A stretch of 64,000 nucleotides of DNA from JAAYBF01 sp963715445. Its GTDB lineage: Bacteria; Actinomycetota; Thermoleophilia; Solirubrobacterales; Thermoleophilaceae. The position numbers were made by a program, and so were the translations under genes. This document shows, in pieces, positions 37,965-47,521 of this stretch (the first letter of the stretch is position 1; each line of letters begins with the position of its first letter). Under the pieces are notes generated by a model. That model ran no database searches. It saw nothing but the letters and a program-made list of their open reading frames with translations, and was not told where the DNA came from. The stretch is taken from positions 1,798,001 to 1,862,000 of the forward strand of contig OY970240.1 of assembly GCA_963715445.1 (NCBI GenBank). The letters run 5' to 3'.

Positions 37965-40826
37965 ATGAGAGGTTGGAGCGCTGTGAGGTCCCATTCGATA
38001 CGTTCGAGCCAGACAGGTTCGAAGCTGGGGATCTTGCGTGCGCTTGGCCTCTCTTTCTTCTTTGAAGGGGGTAGTAGGTCTTTGGAGCCAGGCATGGCTG
38101 TTGTTCTGCCCTCGTCGGGTTTTGGCTTTTCGAGGGCAGCGGTTAGAGCAGTTCTTGCTCTTATCGCGGCTCTGGTAGCGGTAGCTGCCATGGCCGGTCC
38201 TCTAAGTGGTTGTGCTTGGGCGACGACGGGCCATTCGTTTGTGGGCCAGTTCGGAGGATCGGGCAACGGCGACGGCCAGTTCAGCGAGGGCGGCGGTAGG
38301 GTCGGGCCGGCTGGTGTTTCGGTGTTGGCGTCGAGCAATGAGATCTTTACGGTCGACTCGGGGGAACGCCCAGGCGCTGCGACGCCTCGGGTACAGCGCT
38401 TTAGCGCGGCTGGCGACTTTCAGTCAGCGTTTGCGATCGACTCGCAGTACGGGGTGATCGGCGCGCTGGCGGTGGATTCCTCTGGTTCGGGTGCGGTGTA
38501 TGTTGCGGTGGGTCGAAGCGACGACGTGTCGATCGGTCGCGTGGTGAAGTACGGCGCGTCTGGGGCTTTGGCCTATGAGCTCGACGCTTCGAGCTCGCAG
38601 ACGTCGATCAACCCCGTCATTTCCTCTCCTGCGATAGCGGTTGATCCGGTTGATGGAACGGTGTATGTGACCGCGACCAGCGACGTGACCGGGGGCCGGG
38701 TTATTGATCGGTTTGACGGGTCGACGGGTGCGTTTATCGGCTCTTTTGATGGTTCTGGTTCGCCGGATGGGACCCCGTTTTGCGGTTCGCTGACGAGCGT
38801 TGCGGTTGATGGGTCGCATCGGGTTTATGTTTTTGATTCTTGTAAAGGTCGTGTTGATCGGTTCAGCGCGGCCGGGGTGTGGGAGGCGACGCTTGATCCT
38901 CAGCTTCCGTTGCGAGGTGACGGGAGTTCCGAGGCGTTATCTGCGGTAGCGGCGGATCCGGTGTCGGATGAGGTGTATGTGTCGCATACCGGTCCGCGGG
39001 GAACCCAGGTCACGCACTTCAGCGCTGGCGGTGCGGGTGTGTTGTACACCTTCGATGCATTGGACGTGGGTGGCGTACGGGGGATGGCGGTCAGTGGCGT
39101 GGGGACGGTGTATACGTCTGACGCGACCAAGCCATTTGTAGAGCGGTTTGTCCGGTTTGACGGTCCGACGGTGGTAACGGGTGGGGTGTCGTCGCCTGAG
39201 CCACGGTCGGTCGTGTTGGAAGGGACGATTAACCCCGAGGGTGTCGAGTCCTCCTATCATTTTGAGTACGGCACCGACTTGACATATGGCAAGCGTAGCC
39301 CGGCTCTGGGCGACACGAACGCGGGCAGCGGTAGCGTGTCAGTGCCAGCGTCGGCACCGGTCGAAGGTCTGGAGCCGAACAAGACCTACTTCTACCGGCT
39401 CGTTGGTTCAAATAGTTCGGGTTCGATCGCTGGGTCGTCTGGGTCGTTTATCACGTTGTCGGCACCGCCGGATGTTGGTTCTTCTATTTTTGCGTCGGCG
39501 ATCACGCCACGTGGTGCGCGGTTGCACGGCAAGATCAATACGAATAACAATTACGCGCACTGGTATTTCGAGTACGGGACCACGACGGCGTACGGTGAGA
39601 TCACACCCGGAACCGGTTTTTTGGCAGGCTTTCTGGATCCCGATGGGTCCTATCAGGCGGTGTCGTCAGACTCCGCGGGGTTGGATCCGAGCACGACCTA
39701 TCACTTCCGTCTAGTCGCCTTTGATGGCATGTTTGGTGGTACGCCGGTGTTTGGGGCTGATCAGACGTTTGTCACGGCGCCGGCGGCTGGTGGTGGGGCT
39801 TCAAGCGTGACGGCCGGGCGTGCGACGTTGACGGGGACGATCAATCCGCATGGTGTTGCAACGACCTATCATTTCAACTACGGTCCGACCTTGAGCTATG
39901 GCCAGAGCACCGCGGAGCTCGCCCTGCCTGATGATGCCCCTATTGCTTATGGAGGTAAGCCTGGTGAGGTCACCGCTTTTGCTCCTGTTGAAGGTTTGAA
40001 TCCTGATACCACGTACCACGTGCAAGTGGTAGCTACCTCTACCTATGAGGAAGAGAACCCCGTAACGCATGAGATGGAAACCAAAACCGTTACACGTTAC
40101 GGCGCAGACGGACTCTTTAGCACCGGCGCAGGACCAACTGCGAGAATGCTGGGGCCTTCACCTACAGCTACCGGAACTTCTACTGCAACCTTGGTAGGCG
40201 ATCTGAATAACCATGGCGTTAATGCCTCTTATCATTTCGAGCTTGTTTCTCGTGACGGTAGCTTCACCCTTTCCACCCCTCCGGCTACAGCACCTGCATC
40301 TGCGCAGGAACAGCGTGTTCGGGCTCCCGTGACTGGTCTACCGCCTGGAACCACTTTCGAGGTGGTCCTCGTTGTGGAGAGCAACGATGCGGTTGCTACC
40401 AGTGATCCGTCGTTGTTTGAAACAGAAGCTCTTCCAAGGTCGTTTCCGGGCGGTAACTTTGCTTATCCTCTGGCGTCGGTAGAGCCTGCAGCCAGGCCGA
40501 GTGTCAAGTTTGTGTCGGGCGTCTTCACTGCGAAGGCACGGAAGAAGGCTTCACGTACCGGCATGCTTCCGGTCAAGGTGTCTTCGACCTCGGCGGGGAT
40601 AGTTACTCTTACTGCCAAGGCGAAGTTTGGCAAGAAGACAGTTCGAGTAGCTCGTATTTCTCAGAGAGTCAAGGCGGGAGTGAAGACGCAGGTCAACATT
40701 GTGCTCAATAGCCGGGCTCGTAAACGTCTACGTTCGGGCAAGAAGCTCCGAGTGACGATCTCAGTACGTCAACTGGGAGCTCGCACCCGATCTACAAGCA
40801 TTCTGCTACCGGGAGTCACGTCATGA
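37965..40826 (+). CDS. Large secreted NHL-propeller/Fn3-like repeat protein
   Basis: 953 residues. Export signal: basic residues then a hydrophobic run at about 58-78 with LSGC at 80-83 (possible lipobox) and AWA-TT as an alternative cleavage point. About 85-395 is an NHL-type six-blade propeller (GQFGGSGNGDGQF, RVQRFSAAGDF, IAVDPVDGTVYV). About 400-825 holds four Fn3-like repeats with a recurring core (LEGTINPEGVESSYHFEYG, LTGTINPHGVATTYHFNYG, GLDPSTTYHFRLVA). The last 110 residues are a basic beta-rich module (RTGMLPVKVSSTSAG, RKRLRSGKKLRVTISV) shared with the next protein. ATG 37965 has a strong AGGAGAGGG site; ATG 38094 would give a more usual signal length. Codon use is looser and GC lower than in flanking genes. 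Likely a surface binding or adhesion protein; function unknown. Confidence 0.8.
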   Translation: MRGWSAVRSHSIRSSQTGSKLGILRALGLSFFFEGGSRSLEPGMAVVLPSSGFGFSRAAVRAVLALIAALVAVAAMAGPLSGCAWATTGHSFVGQFGGSGNGDGQFSEGGGRVGPAGVSVLASSNEIFTVDSGERPGAATPRVQRFSAAGDFQSAFAIDSQYGVIGALAVDSSGSGAVYVAVGRSDDVSIGRVVKYGASGALAYELDASSSQTSINPVISSPAIAVDPVDGTVYVTATSDVTGGRVIDRFDGSTGAFIGSFDGSGSPDGTPFCGSLTSVAVDGSHRVYVFDSCKGRVDRFSAAGVWEATLDPQLPLRGDGSSEALSAVAADPVSDEVYVSHTGPRGTQVTHFSAGGAGVLYTFDALDVGGVRGMAVSGVGTVYTSDATKPFVERFVRFDGPTVVTGGVSSPEPRSVVLEGTINPEGVESSYHFEYGTDLTYGKRSPALGDTNAGSGSVSVPASAPVEGLEPNKTYFYRLVGSNSSGSIAGSSGSFITLSAPPDVGSSIFASAITPRGARLHGKINTNNNYAHWYFEYGTTTAYGEITPGTGFLAGFLDPDGSYQAVSSDSAGLDPSTTYHFRLVAFDGMFGGTPVFGADQTFVTAPAAGGGASSVTAGRATLTGTINPHGVATTYHFNYGPTLSYGQSTAELALPDDAPIAYGGKPGEVTAFAPVEGLNPDTTYHVQVVATSTYEEENPVTHEMETKTVTRYGADGLFSTGAGPTARMLGPSPTATGTSTATLVGDLNNHGVNASYHFELVSRDGSFTLSTPPATAPASAQEQRVRAPVTGLPPGTTFEVVLVVESNDAVATSDPSLFETEALPRSFPGGNFAYPLASVEPAARPSVKFVSGVFTAKARKKASRTGMLPVKVSSTSAGIVTLTAKAKFGKKTVRVARISQRVKAGVKTQVNIVLNSRARKRLRSGKKLRVTISVRQLGARTRSTSILLPGVTS

Positions 40827-43036
40827 AGCGCTTGATCGGTTCGACCTCTTCGCACCCGACCGGTAGCAAAAGAGGTCGCGGCACAGGAGCGACAGCTCTT
40901 GTGGCGATTGTATTTGGGCTAATGATTAGCTTGATTACCGTTCCAGTAGCTTTTGCGGATCTGTGCCCAAATTCAAAAGTTAGGTTGCAAACCGGTTCAA
41001 CAGAGCTGCCTGACTGCCGTGCGTACGAGATGGTCTCTCCGCCCTACAAGGCAGGCTTTCCGGTCCGGCTCAGTGCTGTGAGCGATGATGGCATGGTCTC
41101 GTTCCGGTCGACGGGCGCCTTTGCCGGCAGTCCGCAGGGCACGCTGCTGTCGATCAGCTATTTCGCTGCGCGCACGCCGGCGGGCTGGGCCACGACGGCC
41201 CCAGCCCCGCCCGAGGAGGTCTACGACCCCGCGGTCGAGGGAATCCAGGCCGAGTCGGCTGACTTGCGCCAGTCGCTGTGGGCGATGAGCCGCCGCGACG
41301 TGCCAGGGGACCCGTTTGGCTTCTGGCTGCGCGGTCCTGACGGTGCCTTGACGCGCGTTGGCGATGCCCTTGTAGGGGGAGTCGCTCCATCCGTCGAGGT
41401 CGGGCTCGTGTCAGATGACCTCTCGCACGTCGTGTTCAACTATGGCTTCGGAAGCGCCTTCGTGACGGCGCTTCGGGAGCAGGTGGGGACCGGCAATGGC
41501 CCTCCGCGCGCGGTGAGTGTCGATAACCAGGGCCAGCCAGCCGAAACCGATAGCTGTCCCAGAAGCATGTCGGGCGATGGGCGGGTGATCGTCTTCAGTC
41601 TGGGAGCAGGATGCAGCGACGGGTCGCTGAGGGCGCGGGTGGGCGGGGCGGTAACGCTCGCGGTATCGGGATCTGAGTGCACGCGGACCGCTGCTGATCC
41701 GCGCGGGGCGTGCAACGGTCTCGCGCCGGCGTCATATGCGGGCACGGCTGCTGATGGGTCGCGGGTGTTCTTTACCACCACCCAGCAGTTGGTCAATGAC
41801 GACAGTGATGCGACCAACGATCTGTATGCCTGTGATATTCCGGCTGGAGTTCCGGCGCCGGTGGGGCTGGCTAATCCATGCGCGTCGCTGACCCAGGTCT
41901 CTGGGACGACGCCCAAGGCTCAGGTGGAGAGCGTGGTCGCGGTCTCCAAAGATGGATCACGCGTGTATTTCGTGGCTCAAGGCGTGTTGGCCGGCAATCT
42001 CGGCCTCGGGGATACCGGTGCTCGTGCGGGCGTTCCCAACCTGTACCTGTGGGAACGCAATGGCGCGCATCCTGCGGGACAAATGAGGTTTGTGGCTGGA
42101 CTCGACGCTGGCAACGACCTCGGCGGGGCGCAGATGACCGCGGACGGCCGCTATCTGTTGTTCACCACGGCCAACTCTTTCGTGACCGCGGGCCCTGGCG
42201 CTGACACCGACGGGGCGACCGATGTCTATCGGTATGACGCAGACACACCGGCGATCGTACGGGTGTCGGTGCCGATCTCGGGCGTTGGCGGCAACGACGG
42301 CTTTGACGCCTCGAACAGCGCACGGCCTTCGATCACGTCTGACGGATCAACGGCGATCTTCAGTACCGCCGAGGCGCTGTCGCAGAGCGATACGAACGGT
42401 GTTGACGACGTGTACGCCTGGCATGAAGGACATGTGTCGAAGATCTCTCCGAACGGCGTCATTGTTTCAAACGGCGGCAAGGCCTACGCCACGATCACAC
42501 CATCGGGCCGCGACATCTATTTTACGACCAATGATGCGGTGCTCGCTGCCGACGGGGATGCAAGCACCGACATCTACGACGCGCGGATCGGGGGTGGCTT
42601 CGAGCATGCGACGACGCCATCGCCGTGCTCTGGCGACGAGTGTCGCGGCCAGCGTAGTCAGCCGCCGAGCTTGCCCACCCCCCCTCTAACTAACGGCACA
42701 GGAAATGTGAAGCTTGGTAAGAGGTCTCTGATCTCGCTTAAGCGTCTATCAGCTAAAAAGCTGAAGGCAGTGTCTCGAACTGGTGTGCTTCCAGTATCGG
42801 TTAAGAGCAACTCTGCAGGAAAGCTGTCGCTTTCCGCTAGAGCTTCTATGGGACGCGTAGCTCGTAAGACGGTTCGTGTTCGCAAGGCTGGGACTGTGAA
42901 GACTCGTTTGCGCCTTTCGGGCGCTGCTCGTCAGCGGTTGCGCAGTGGCAGTTCCTTGAGGATCACGTTGAGCGTTTCTAAGAAAGGCGCCCGATCGCGA
43001 TCTATGAGTGTCCGTCTACCTGGTGCTTCCTCATGA
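40823..43036 (+). CDS. Secreted TolB/PD40-type beta-propeller protein
   Basis: 737 residues, start ATG 40823 overlapping the previous stop (ATGA). Signal peptide with basic start and hydrophobic core at about 23-45 (ALVAIVFGLMISLITVPVAFA). The body has repeated blades with SxDG...F.T and DxYxxD (TADGRYLLFTTANSFV, TSDGSTAIFSTAEALSQSD, TPSGRDIYFTTNDAVLAAD), i.e. a PD40-like propeller. Paired cysteines in the first half suggest disulfides. After a PPSLPTPP linker the last 105 residues repeat the C-terminal module of the preceding protein (RTGVLPVSVKSNSAGKLSL, RQRLRSGSSLRITLSV). Codon use changes inside the gene: the middle is GC-rich, the two ends are AT-richer. No enzyme motif seen. Confidence 0.78.
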   Translation: MKRLIGSTSSHPTGSKRGRGTGATALVAIVFGLMISLITVPVAFADLCPNSKVRLQTGSTELPDCRAYEMVSPPYKAGFPVRLSAVSDDGMVSFRSTGAFAGSPQGTLLSISYFAARTPAGWATTAPAPPEEVYDPAVEGIQAESADLRQSLWAMSRRDVPGDPFGFWLRGPDGALTRVGDALVGGVAPSVEVGLVSDDLSHVVFNYGFGSAFVTALREQVGTGNGPPRAVSVDNQGQPAETDSCPRSMSGDGRVIVFSLGAGCSDGSLRARVGGAVTLAVSGSECTRTAADPRGACNGLAPASYAGTAADGSRVFFTTTQQLVNDDSDATNDLYACDIPAGVPAPVGLANPCASLTQVSGTTPKAQVESVVAVSKDGSRVYFVAQGVLAGNLGLGDTGARAGVPNLYLWERNGAHPAGQMRFVAGLDAGNDLGGAQMTADGRYLLFTTANSFVTAGPGADTDGATDVYRYDADTPAIVRVSVPISGVGGNDGFDASNSARPSITSDGSTAIFSTAEALSQSDTNGVDDVYAWHEGHVSKISPNGVIVSNGGKAYATITPSGRDIYFTTNDAVLAADGDASTDIYDARIGGGFEHATTPSPCSGDECRGQRSQPPSLPTPPLTNGTGNVKLGKRSLISLKRLSAKKLKAVSRTGVLPVSVKSNSAGKLSLSARASMGRVARKTVRVRKAGTVKTRLRLSGAARQRLRSGSSLRITLSVSKKGARSRSMSVRLPGASS

Positions 43037-46000
43037 GTTTCTTGAAGGCAGTTTTCAGGCCGTCCAAGGACTATGGGAGAGGTTCAGTGGGTATGCGGAA
43101 GCTGGGTAGTAGTGCGCAGGTGTCGGACATGGGACTTACACCTGCCGCTGGAAAAGCGGGAGCTTTTTCCGCGACGACCAGTCTGATGATCAGAGATTCA
43201 AACTTTATGGCTGCTCGCCGGGCTGTTGGTCGTCGATCGTTGACACTGCCGCGCTTGGCGGTGCTGGTAGTGGGTCTTGCCGGCTGTGTGTTCTCGCTGG
43301 CGTCGGGAGTGGCGGTCGCCAAGCCGCCGTTCGACATCAACGATTTCGTCGCTCGTTCGCTGGACGCTCAAGGCGTTGACTATTCGGTGGCCGGCGGGCG
43401 CCCGCATGACGCGGAGGTCTCGTTCTCGATTCCCAGCGATGGCCTTGAACCGCACAACGTAGAGAACGTGAAGTCGACGTTCGTAGATCCCCCTGCTGGG
43501 TTTGTCGGCAACGTAGCCGCGGCAGGCCGTTGCACCATGGAGCAGTTGCTGGCTGGGGACGAGCCGGCCTGCCCTGACAGCAGCGCCGTGGGCGTGGTTG
43601 AGCTCGACGCCGCCTATGCTATTAGAACGGTGCCGCTGTTCAACATGGTGCCCGAGCGCGGGTATCCGGCCCAGTTCGGCTTCCGTATCGTTGCCACCGC
43701 CGTCTTGTTGTATCCACGGCTGCAGCGGCGAGCGGATGGCCAGTATGGGATCACGGTCGCGAGTCCAGGTATCAACGAGATTGGCGTCCGTGGGGTCAGG
43801 GTGGTGCTGTATGGGGTGCCATCGCAGCGCCCCCAGCTGGACGGTGGCCCGCCGGTGGGTGGCGCTCCGCGCCCGTTCTTGGCGAACCCGGGCAATTGCC
43901 TGATCGCTTCACCGGTGACGAACATCTTTGCGGATTCGTGGCCGCATCCCGGGCGGACGTTGCCTGCCGGGGCGGCAGATTTCGGATTCCCGGATCTGAG
44001 TGACCCGATGTGGAAGTCGGCGAGCGCGGCGGCTCCTGCGGCCACGGAGTGCGACAGCCCGGGCCTGGTCTCGCAGTTCGCGCCGACCCTGAACATGCGT
44101 CCGACGCCGGGTACGGGTTCGTCTCAGGCAGACGCGCCATCGGGCTATTCGGTTGATCTGACCTTCCCGCAGGCGGCGAATGATCCGACCGATTCGGTTT
44201 CGCCGTCAGATCCGTCGGTGCCGAGTGCCCCGACGCTGAAGGATGCGACGGTCACGCTGCCTGAGGGTGTCGCGATCTCACCGTCGGCAGCCGACAAGTT
44301 GGATGGCTGCTCTGACGAGGGCCCGGGCGATCAGGTTCACTATGAGACGACCGACCCGGTGAGCTGTCCGGAAGGCTCGAAGGTTGGGTCGGTGACGGCG
44401 ACCTCGCCGTTGCTCGCCCGCCGTGATCGAGCGACCGACGAGGTCAACGGTGCCGAGCCGGTCGGTGGCGATGTGTACATCGTCAAGCCGCACGCCGGTG
44501 ATCTCGACCCCGCCGGCGTTCAGGACGGGAAGTTCCGGCTGCTCATCGAGGTCAACTCCAGCAAGCTGGGCGTCAACCTCAAGTTGCCAGGTGTCGTAAC
44601 CGCCGATCGCGTCACGGGCCGGTTGACCGCGCGGTTCGAGAACAACCCTCAGTTGCCGGGCAAGCAGCTGCGCCTGGTCTTCAAGCCAGGGTCAAGGGCG
44701 GCGCTGGTGAATCCGATTTCCTGTGGAGCGGCTACGACGACCAGCGTGCTGAGCTCGTGGTCACAGGGTGGGACGCGCACAGACGGTGTCACCGTCGCGG
44801 GCGTTCCGGACGCGACGCCGAGCTCGAGCTACAACGTGAGTTGGGACGGGAACGGCAGCGGTTGCCCCTCGGGCTTGCCGTTCAGTCCGTCGCTCAGCGC
44901 TGGCACGGTCGACACGCAGGCTCGGGCCTCCAGCCCGTTTGCGTTCGATCTCACGCGCGGTGATCGCCAGGACGTGATCTCGGGGCTCTCCGCCGGGCTG
45001 CCTGGTGGCTTGCTGGCCGCGGTCAAGGACGTGCCGTTGTGCTCGGACGCCGATGCCAACTCCGGCACCTGTCCGGTCGTCTCACGTGTCGGATCGGCCA
45101 CCGTCGCCGCGGGCCCAGGAGCCACCCCGTTCTACCTGCGCAATCAATCGGTGTCGCTCACGGGGCCCTACAAGGGCGCTCCCTATGGGTTGGCGGTCGC
45201 GGTTCGTGCGGTCGCCGGGCCGTTTGACCTGGGCACCGTCGTGGTCCGCCAGGCGCTCCACGTCGATCCCGATGACGCGCATGCCACGGTGGTCAGCGAT
45301 CCGCTGCCCACCATCCGTGATGGCGTGCCCTTCCGGGTCCGACGCGTTCACGTCGTCGTCGACCGTCCCGGGTTCATGAAGTCGCCATCCTCGTGTGACC
45401 CGCTGGCTATCTCGACCAACGTGTTCTCGGCCGGCGGCCAGACGGCGAGCCTCACCACCCCGATCCGGTTCACCGGCTGCGACAAGCTGCCGTTCGCACC
45501 CAAGCTCCAGCTCTCCCTAACAGGTAAGAAACAGACGAGGGATGGGGGACACCCCAACCTGAAGGCTGTTGTCAAGCAGAAGCGTGGGGAAGCTGGTATC
45601 GAGAAGGCAGTTACCCGTCTGCCTCTCTCGTTGGCACTCGACCCGGACAACGCGCAGGCGTTGTGCGAGTTTGAGCACATTAAGAAGGCGAAGATCGAGG
45701 ACTTCTGTCCGAAGGGTTCGATCATCGGTCGTGCGCGGGCGGTGTCGCCGCTGTTGAAGAAGCCGTTGGCGGGGAACGTCTACTTCGTCAAGAACCGGCG
45801 AATCAACAGCTTCGGGAACTCCGTAGCTACCCTCCCCGCACTGGTCGTTGCGCTACGCGGTGAGGTGGCCATCAATTTGAAGGCGACTTCGTCTCTGTCG
45901 CGCAACCGGTTGGTGAACACGTTCGACAACGTCCCGGACGCACCTATCTCCCAGTTCAATTTGAACATCAAGGGAGGTAGGAACGGGATCTTGGTGGTTG

Positions 46001-46188
46001 TTCGCAAGAACATCTGCAGCCGCCAGGTGGCTGAGTTGGACACGGATGCTCACAGCGGCAAGCGTCATGACCCCGATATCAAGATGAAGACGCCGTGCAA
46101 CAGCCGTGCAGCGATGCGCAAAGCAGCCAAGAAGCGCAAAGCAGCAGCGGCGAAGCGTCGCGCAGCCGCAGCGAAACGCCGCAGCTAA
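43033..46188 (+). CDS. Very large secreted repeat protein, third gene of the locus
   Basis: 1051 residues; ATG 43033 overlaps the previous stop (ATGA), but ATG 43207 (residue 59) would start directly before the signal peptide (LPRLAVLVVGLAGCVFSLASGVAVA, cut before KPPF). I recognise no known domain. Two parts of the chain are internal duplicates: about 405-560 (CPEGSKVGSVTATSPLL, GGDVYIVKPH, LLIEVNSS) and about 850-1020 (CPKGSIIGRARAVSPLL, AGNVYFVKNRR, LVVALRGEVAINLKATSS). Many cysteines, suiting an extracellular protein. The end is a strongly basic AKKRKAAAAKRRAAAAKRRS tail. The C-terminal repeat also survives in the broken copy at 46712. Function unknown; coupling to two propeller proteins implies a joint surface structure. 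Confidence 0.75.
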   Translation: MSFLKAVFRPSKDYGRGSVGMRKLGSSAQVSDMGLTPAAGKAGAFSATTSLMIRDSNFMAARRAVGRRSLTLPRLAVLVVGLAGCVFSLASGVAVAKPPFDINDFVARSLDAQGVDYSVAGGRPHDAEVSFSIPSDGLEPHNVENVKSTFVDPPAGFVGNVAAAGRCTMEQLLAGDEPACPDSSAVGVVELDAAYAIRTVPLFNMVPERGYPAQFGFRIVATAVLLYPRLQRRADGQYGITVASPGINEIGVRGVRVVLYGVPSQRPQLDGGPPVGGAPRPFLANPGNCLIASPVTNIFADSWPHPGRTLPAGAADFGFPDLSDPMWKSASAAAPAATECDSPGLVSQFAPTLNMRPTPGTGSSQADAPSGYSVDLTFPQAANDPTDSVSPSDPSVPSAPTLKDATVTLPEGVAISPSAADKLDGCSDEGPGDQVHYETTDPVSCPEGSKVGSVTATSPLLARRDRATDEVNGAEPVGGDVYIVKPHAGDLDPAGVQDGKFRLLIEVNSSKLGVNLKLPGVVTADRVTGRLTARFENNPQLPGKQLRLVFKPGSRAALVNPISCGAATTTSVLSSWSQGGTRTDGVTVAGVPDATPSSSYNVSWDGNGSGCPSGLPFSPSLSAGTVDTQARASSPFAFDLTRGDRQDVISGLSAGLPGGLLAAVKDVPLCSDADANSGTCPVVSRVGSATVAAGPGATPFYLRNQSVSLTGPYKGAPYGLAVAVRAVAGPFDLGTVVVRQALHVDPDDAHATVVSDPLPTIRDGVPFRVRRVHVVVDRPGFMKSPSSCDPLAISTNVFSAGGQTASLTTPIRFTGCDKLPFAPKLQLSLTGKKQTRDGGHPNLKAVVKQKRGEAGIEKAVTRLPLSLALDPDNAQALCEFEHIKKAKIEDFCPKGSIIGRARAVSPLLKKPLAGNVYFVKNRRINSFGNSVATLPALVVALRGEVAINLKATSSLSRNRLVNTFDNVPDAPISQFNLNIKGGRNGILVVVRKNICSRQVAELDTDAHSGKRHDPDIKMKTPCNSRAAMRKAAKKRKAAAAKRRAAAAKRRS

Positions 46189-46212
46189 CCAAGCACACAA
46201 GAACCAACATTG

Positions 46213-46240
46213 GGGGCGCCGACCATCCGGTCGGCGCCCC
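46213..46240 (+). terminator. Strong hairpin after the secreted-protein locus
   Basis: GGGGCGCCGACC (46213-46224) and GGTCGGCGCCCC (46229-46240) pair over 12 bp around ATCC, 25 bases after the last stop of the locus. No T-run follows, but the position and stability make it the likely transcript end. Confidence 0.7.
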
Positions 46241-46410
46241 AAGTCGTTCCGGACCAAAAATTTCGCGCGCGCCGCGCCCTTGGCCCAGCGGTTGTGTTGT
46301 GAGCATTCGCGGTATAGCTGGGCCGCAGCGCTGACGATTCTGTGCGTTCTCAAGCAGTCGGCCGGTTGCTTATTTGCTTTGCTTGTTTTCGGATTCGTAG
46401 CTAGATAAGC

Positions 46411-46443
46411 GGGCTGTAGTGGTTCCCAGGGTGGTTCTTTCCC
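46411..46443 (+). repeat. 33-nt element, copy 2
   Basis: Second copy of the element at 37719-37751, one base different. It lies 269 bases before the open frame of the broken paralogue, a position similar to copy 1 relative to its gene. The flanks of the two copies are not alike, so the element itself is what is conserved. Confidence 0.85.
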
Positions 46444-46711
46444 GGAGTGAACTGTGGTCGTGAAAGTAGGATGGAGATCTCTCGCAAATATTTGTGTTTC
46501 TAACTGGCTTCTTGAGGGGTAGGGTTGTAGTCGAGGTGGTGTTTGGTACGCGGGACGGCTGAGGGTAGACATAGGGGGTTTGCTAGTCAGCAGTAGCTGG
46601 CGGGGGGGAGCGCAAGGCGCTCCCAACGATGAGCCCGTGACTGGATGGGGTTACGAAGCTCCGAGGCGTGTGGGTGCGCGCAGGTGGTCTGGGAGCTGTG
46701 AATGAGCCGAG

Positions 46712-47521
46712 GTGTTGGGCAGGGTTCAGTTCGTGTCCTTGAGGAGTTGGTGGACGACCGCAAGCGCGGGTTCGAAGCGTGGAATCCGGAGGAGTCCCGT
46801 CCCGGCACCGGAGGTGGTGGGGCGCCCTTCCCCCAAGGTCGGCGGCCATCCGGGAATCGAGGCGTTGGTGACCCAGCAGCCCGAGGAAGCGGGGATCAAA
46901 GCGATCACCGTCACCCTCCCACTCAGCCTCGCGCTGGACCCCGACAACGCCGAGAGCGACTCGCTCTGTGAGTACCTCGACGGCCTGAGGAACCAGTGCC
47001 CGGCCAAGTCGGTGATCGGCACCGTCACCGCGATCAGCCCGCTGCTGAAGACCCCGCTGCACGGCAAGGTGTACTTCGTCAAGGGCGTGCGAACCGACCC
47101 GAAGTCCGGCCGGCAGATCCGGACGCTGCCGACCCTGCTCATCGAGCTACGCGGCGAGGTCAACCTGAACCTGCGAGCCACCAACTCGGTGCCCGACAAC
47201 AAGCACCTGACCAACACGTTTCAGATGATCCCGGATGCCCCGATCAGCTCCTTCTTGCTCAAGCTCAACGGCGGCAAGAAGGGCATCTTGGTTATCACCG
47301 ATGGCCACAGCGACATCTGCTCCCATGACCTGTGTATCCAGAGACCCTCCGGGTCTGGCTGGCTAGGCCTCCGCTACTCGGATGTCGGGGGCACTTCGCC
47401 CGCACTCACTGCACCCTCCCGCGGTCGCCGTCGCACTCCCGGCGCCGTCGGGTGGTGCCCCGGGCCCGCGGGAGGGTGCGGGCTGGTGTGTGTACTCATT
47501 GACGAACCCATAGCACGCTGA
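46712..47521 (+). pseudogene. Truncated copy of the third secreted-protein gene
   Basis: The open frame (269 codons, TTG start) is related to the C-terminal repeat of the protein at 43033-46188 only from about 46841 to 47330: GGHPGIEALV, ITVTLPLSLALDPDNAES, CPAKSVIGTVTAISPLL, HGKVYFVKGVR, LRGEVNLNLRATNS, IPDAPISSFLLKLNGGKKGILV. The first 40 codons have no counterpart and no signal peptide is made. After DGHSDICSHD the expected ending (with DPDIKMKTPC and the basic tail) is replaced by unrelated sequence, so both ends are lost. Codon use in the related part is GC-rich and clean, so decay is recent or the fragment came from another paralogue. It could still encode a cytoplasmic fragment, but that is unlikely to be functional. 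Confidence 0.65.

Larger units (their letters stand above)
46189..46711. other. Intergenic region after the locus
   Basis: Apart from the hairpin at 46213-46240 and the 33-nt element at 46411-46443 I see no gene or further signal in these 523 bases. Confidence 0.55.
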
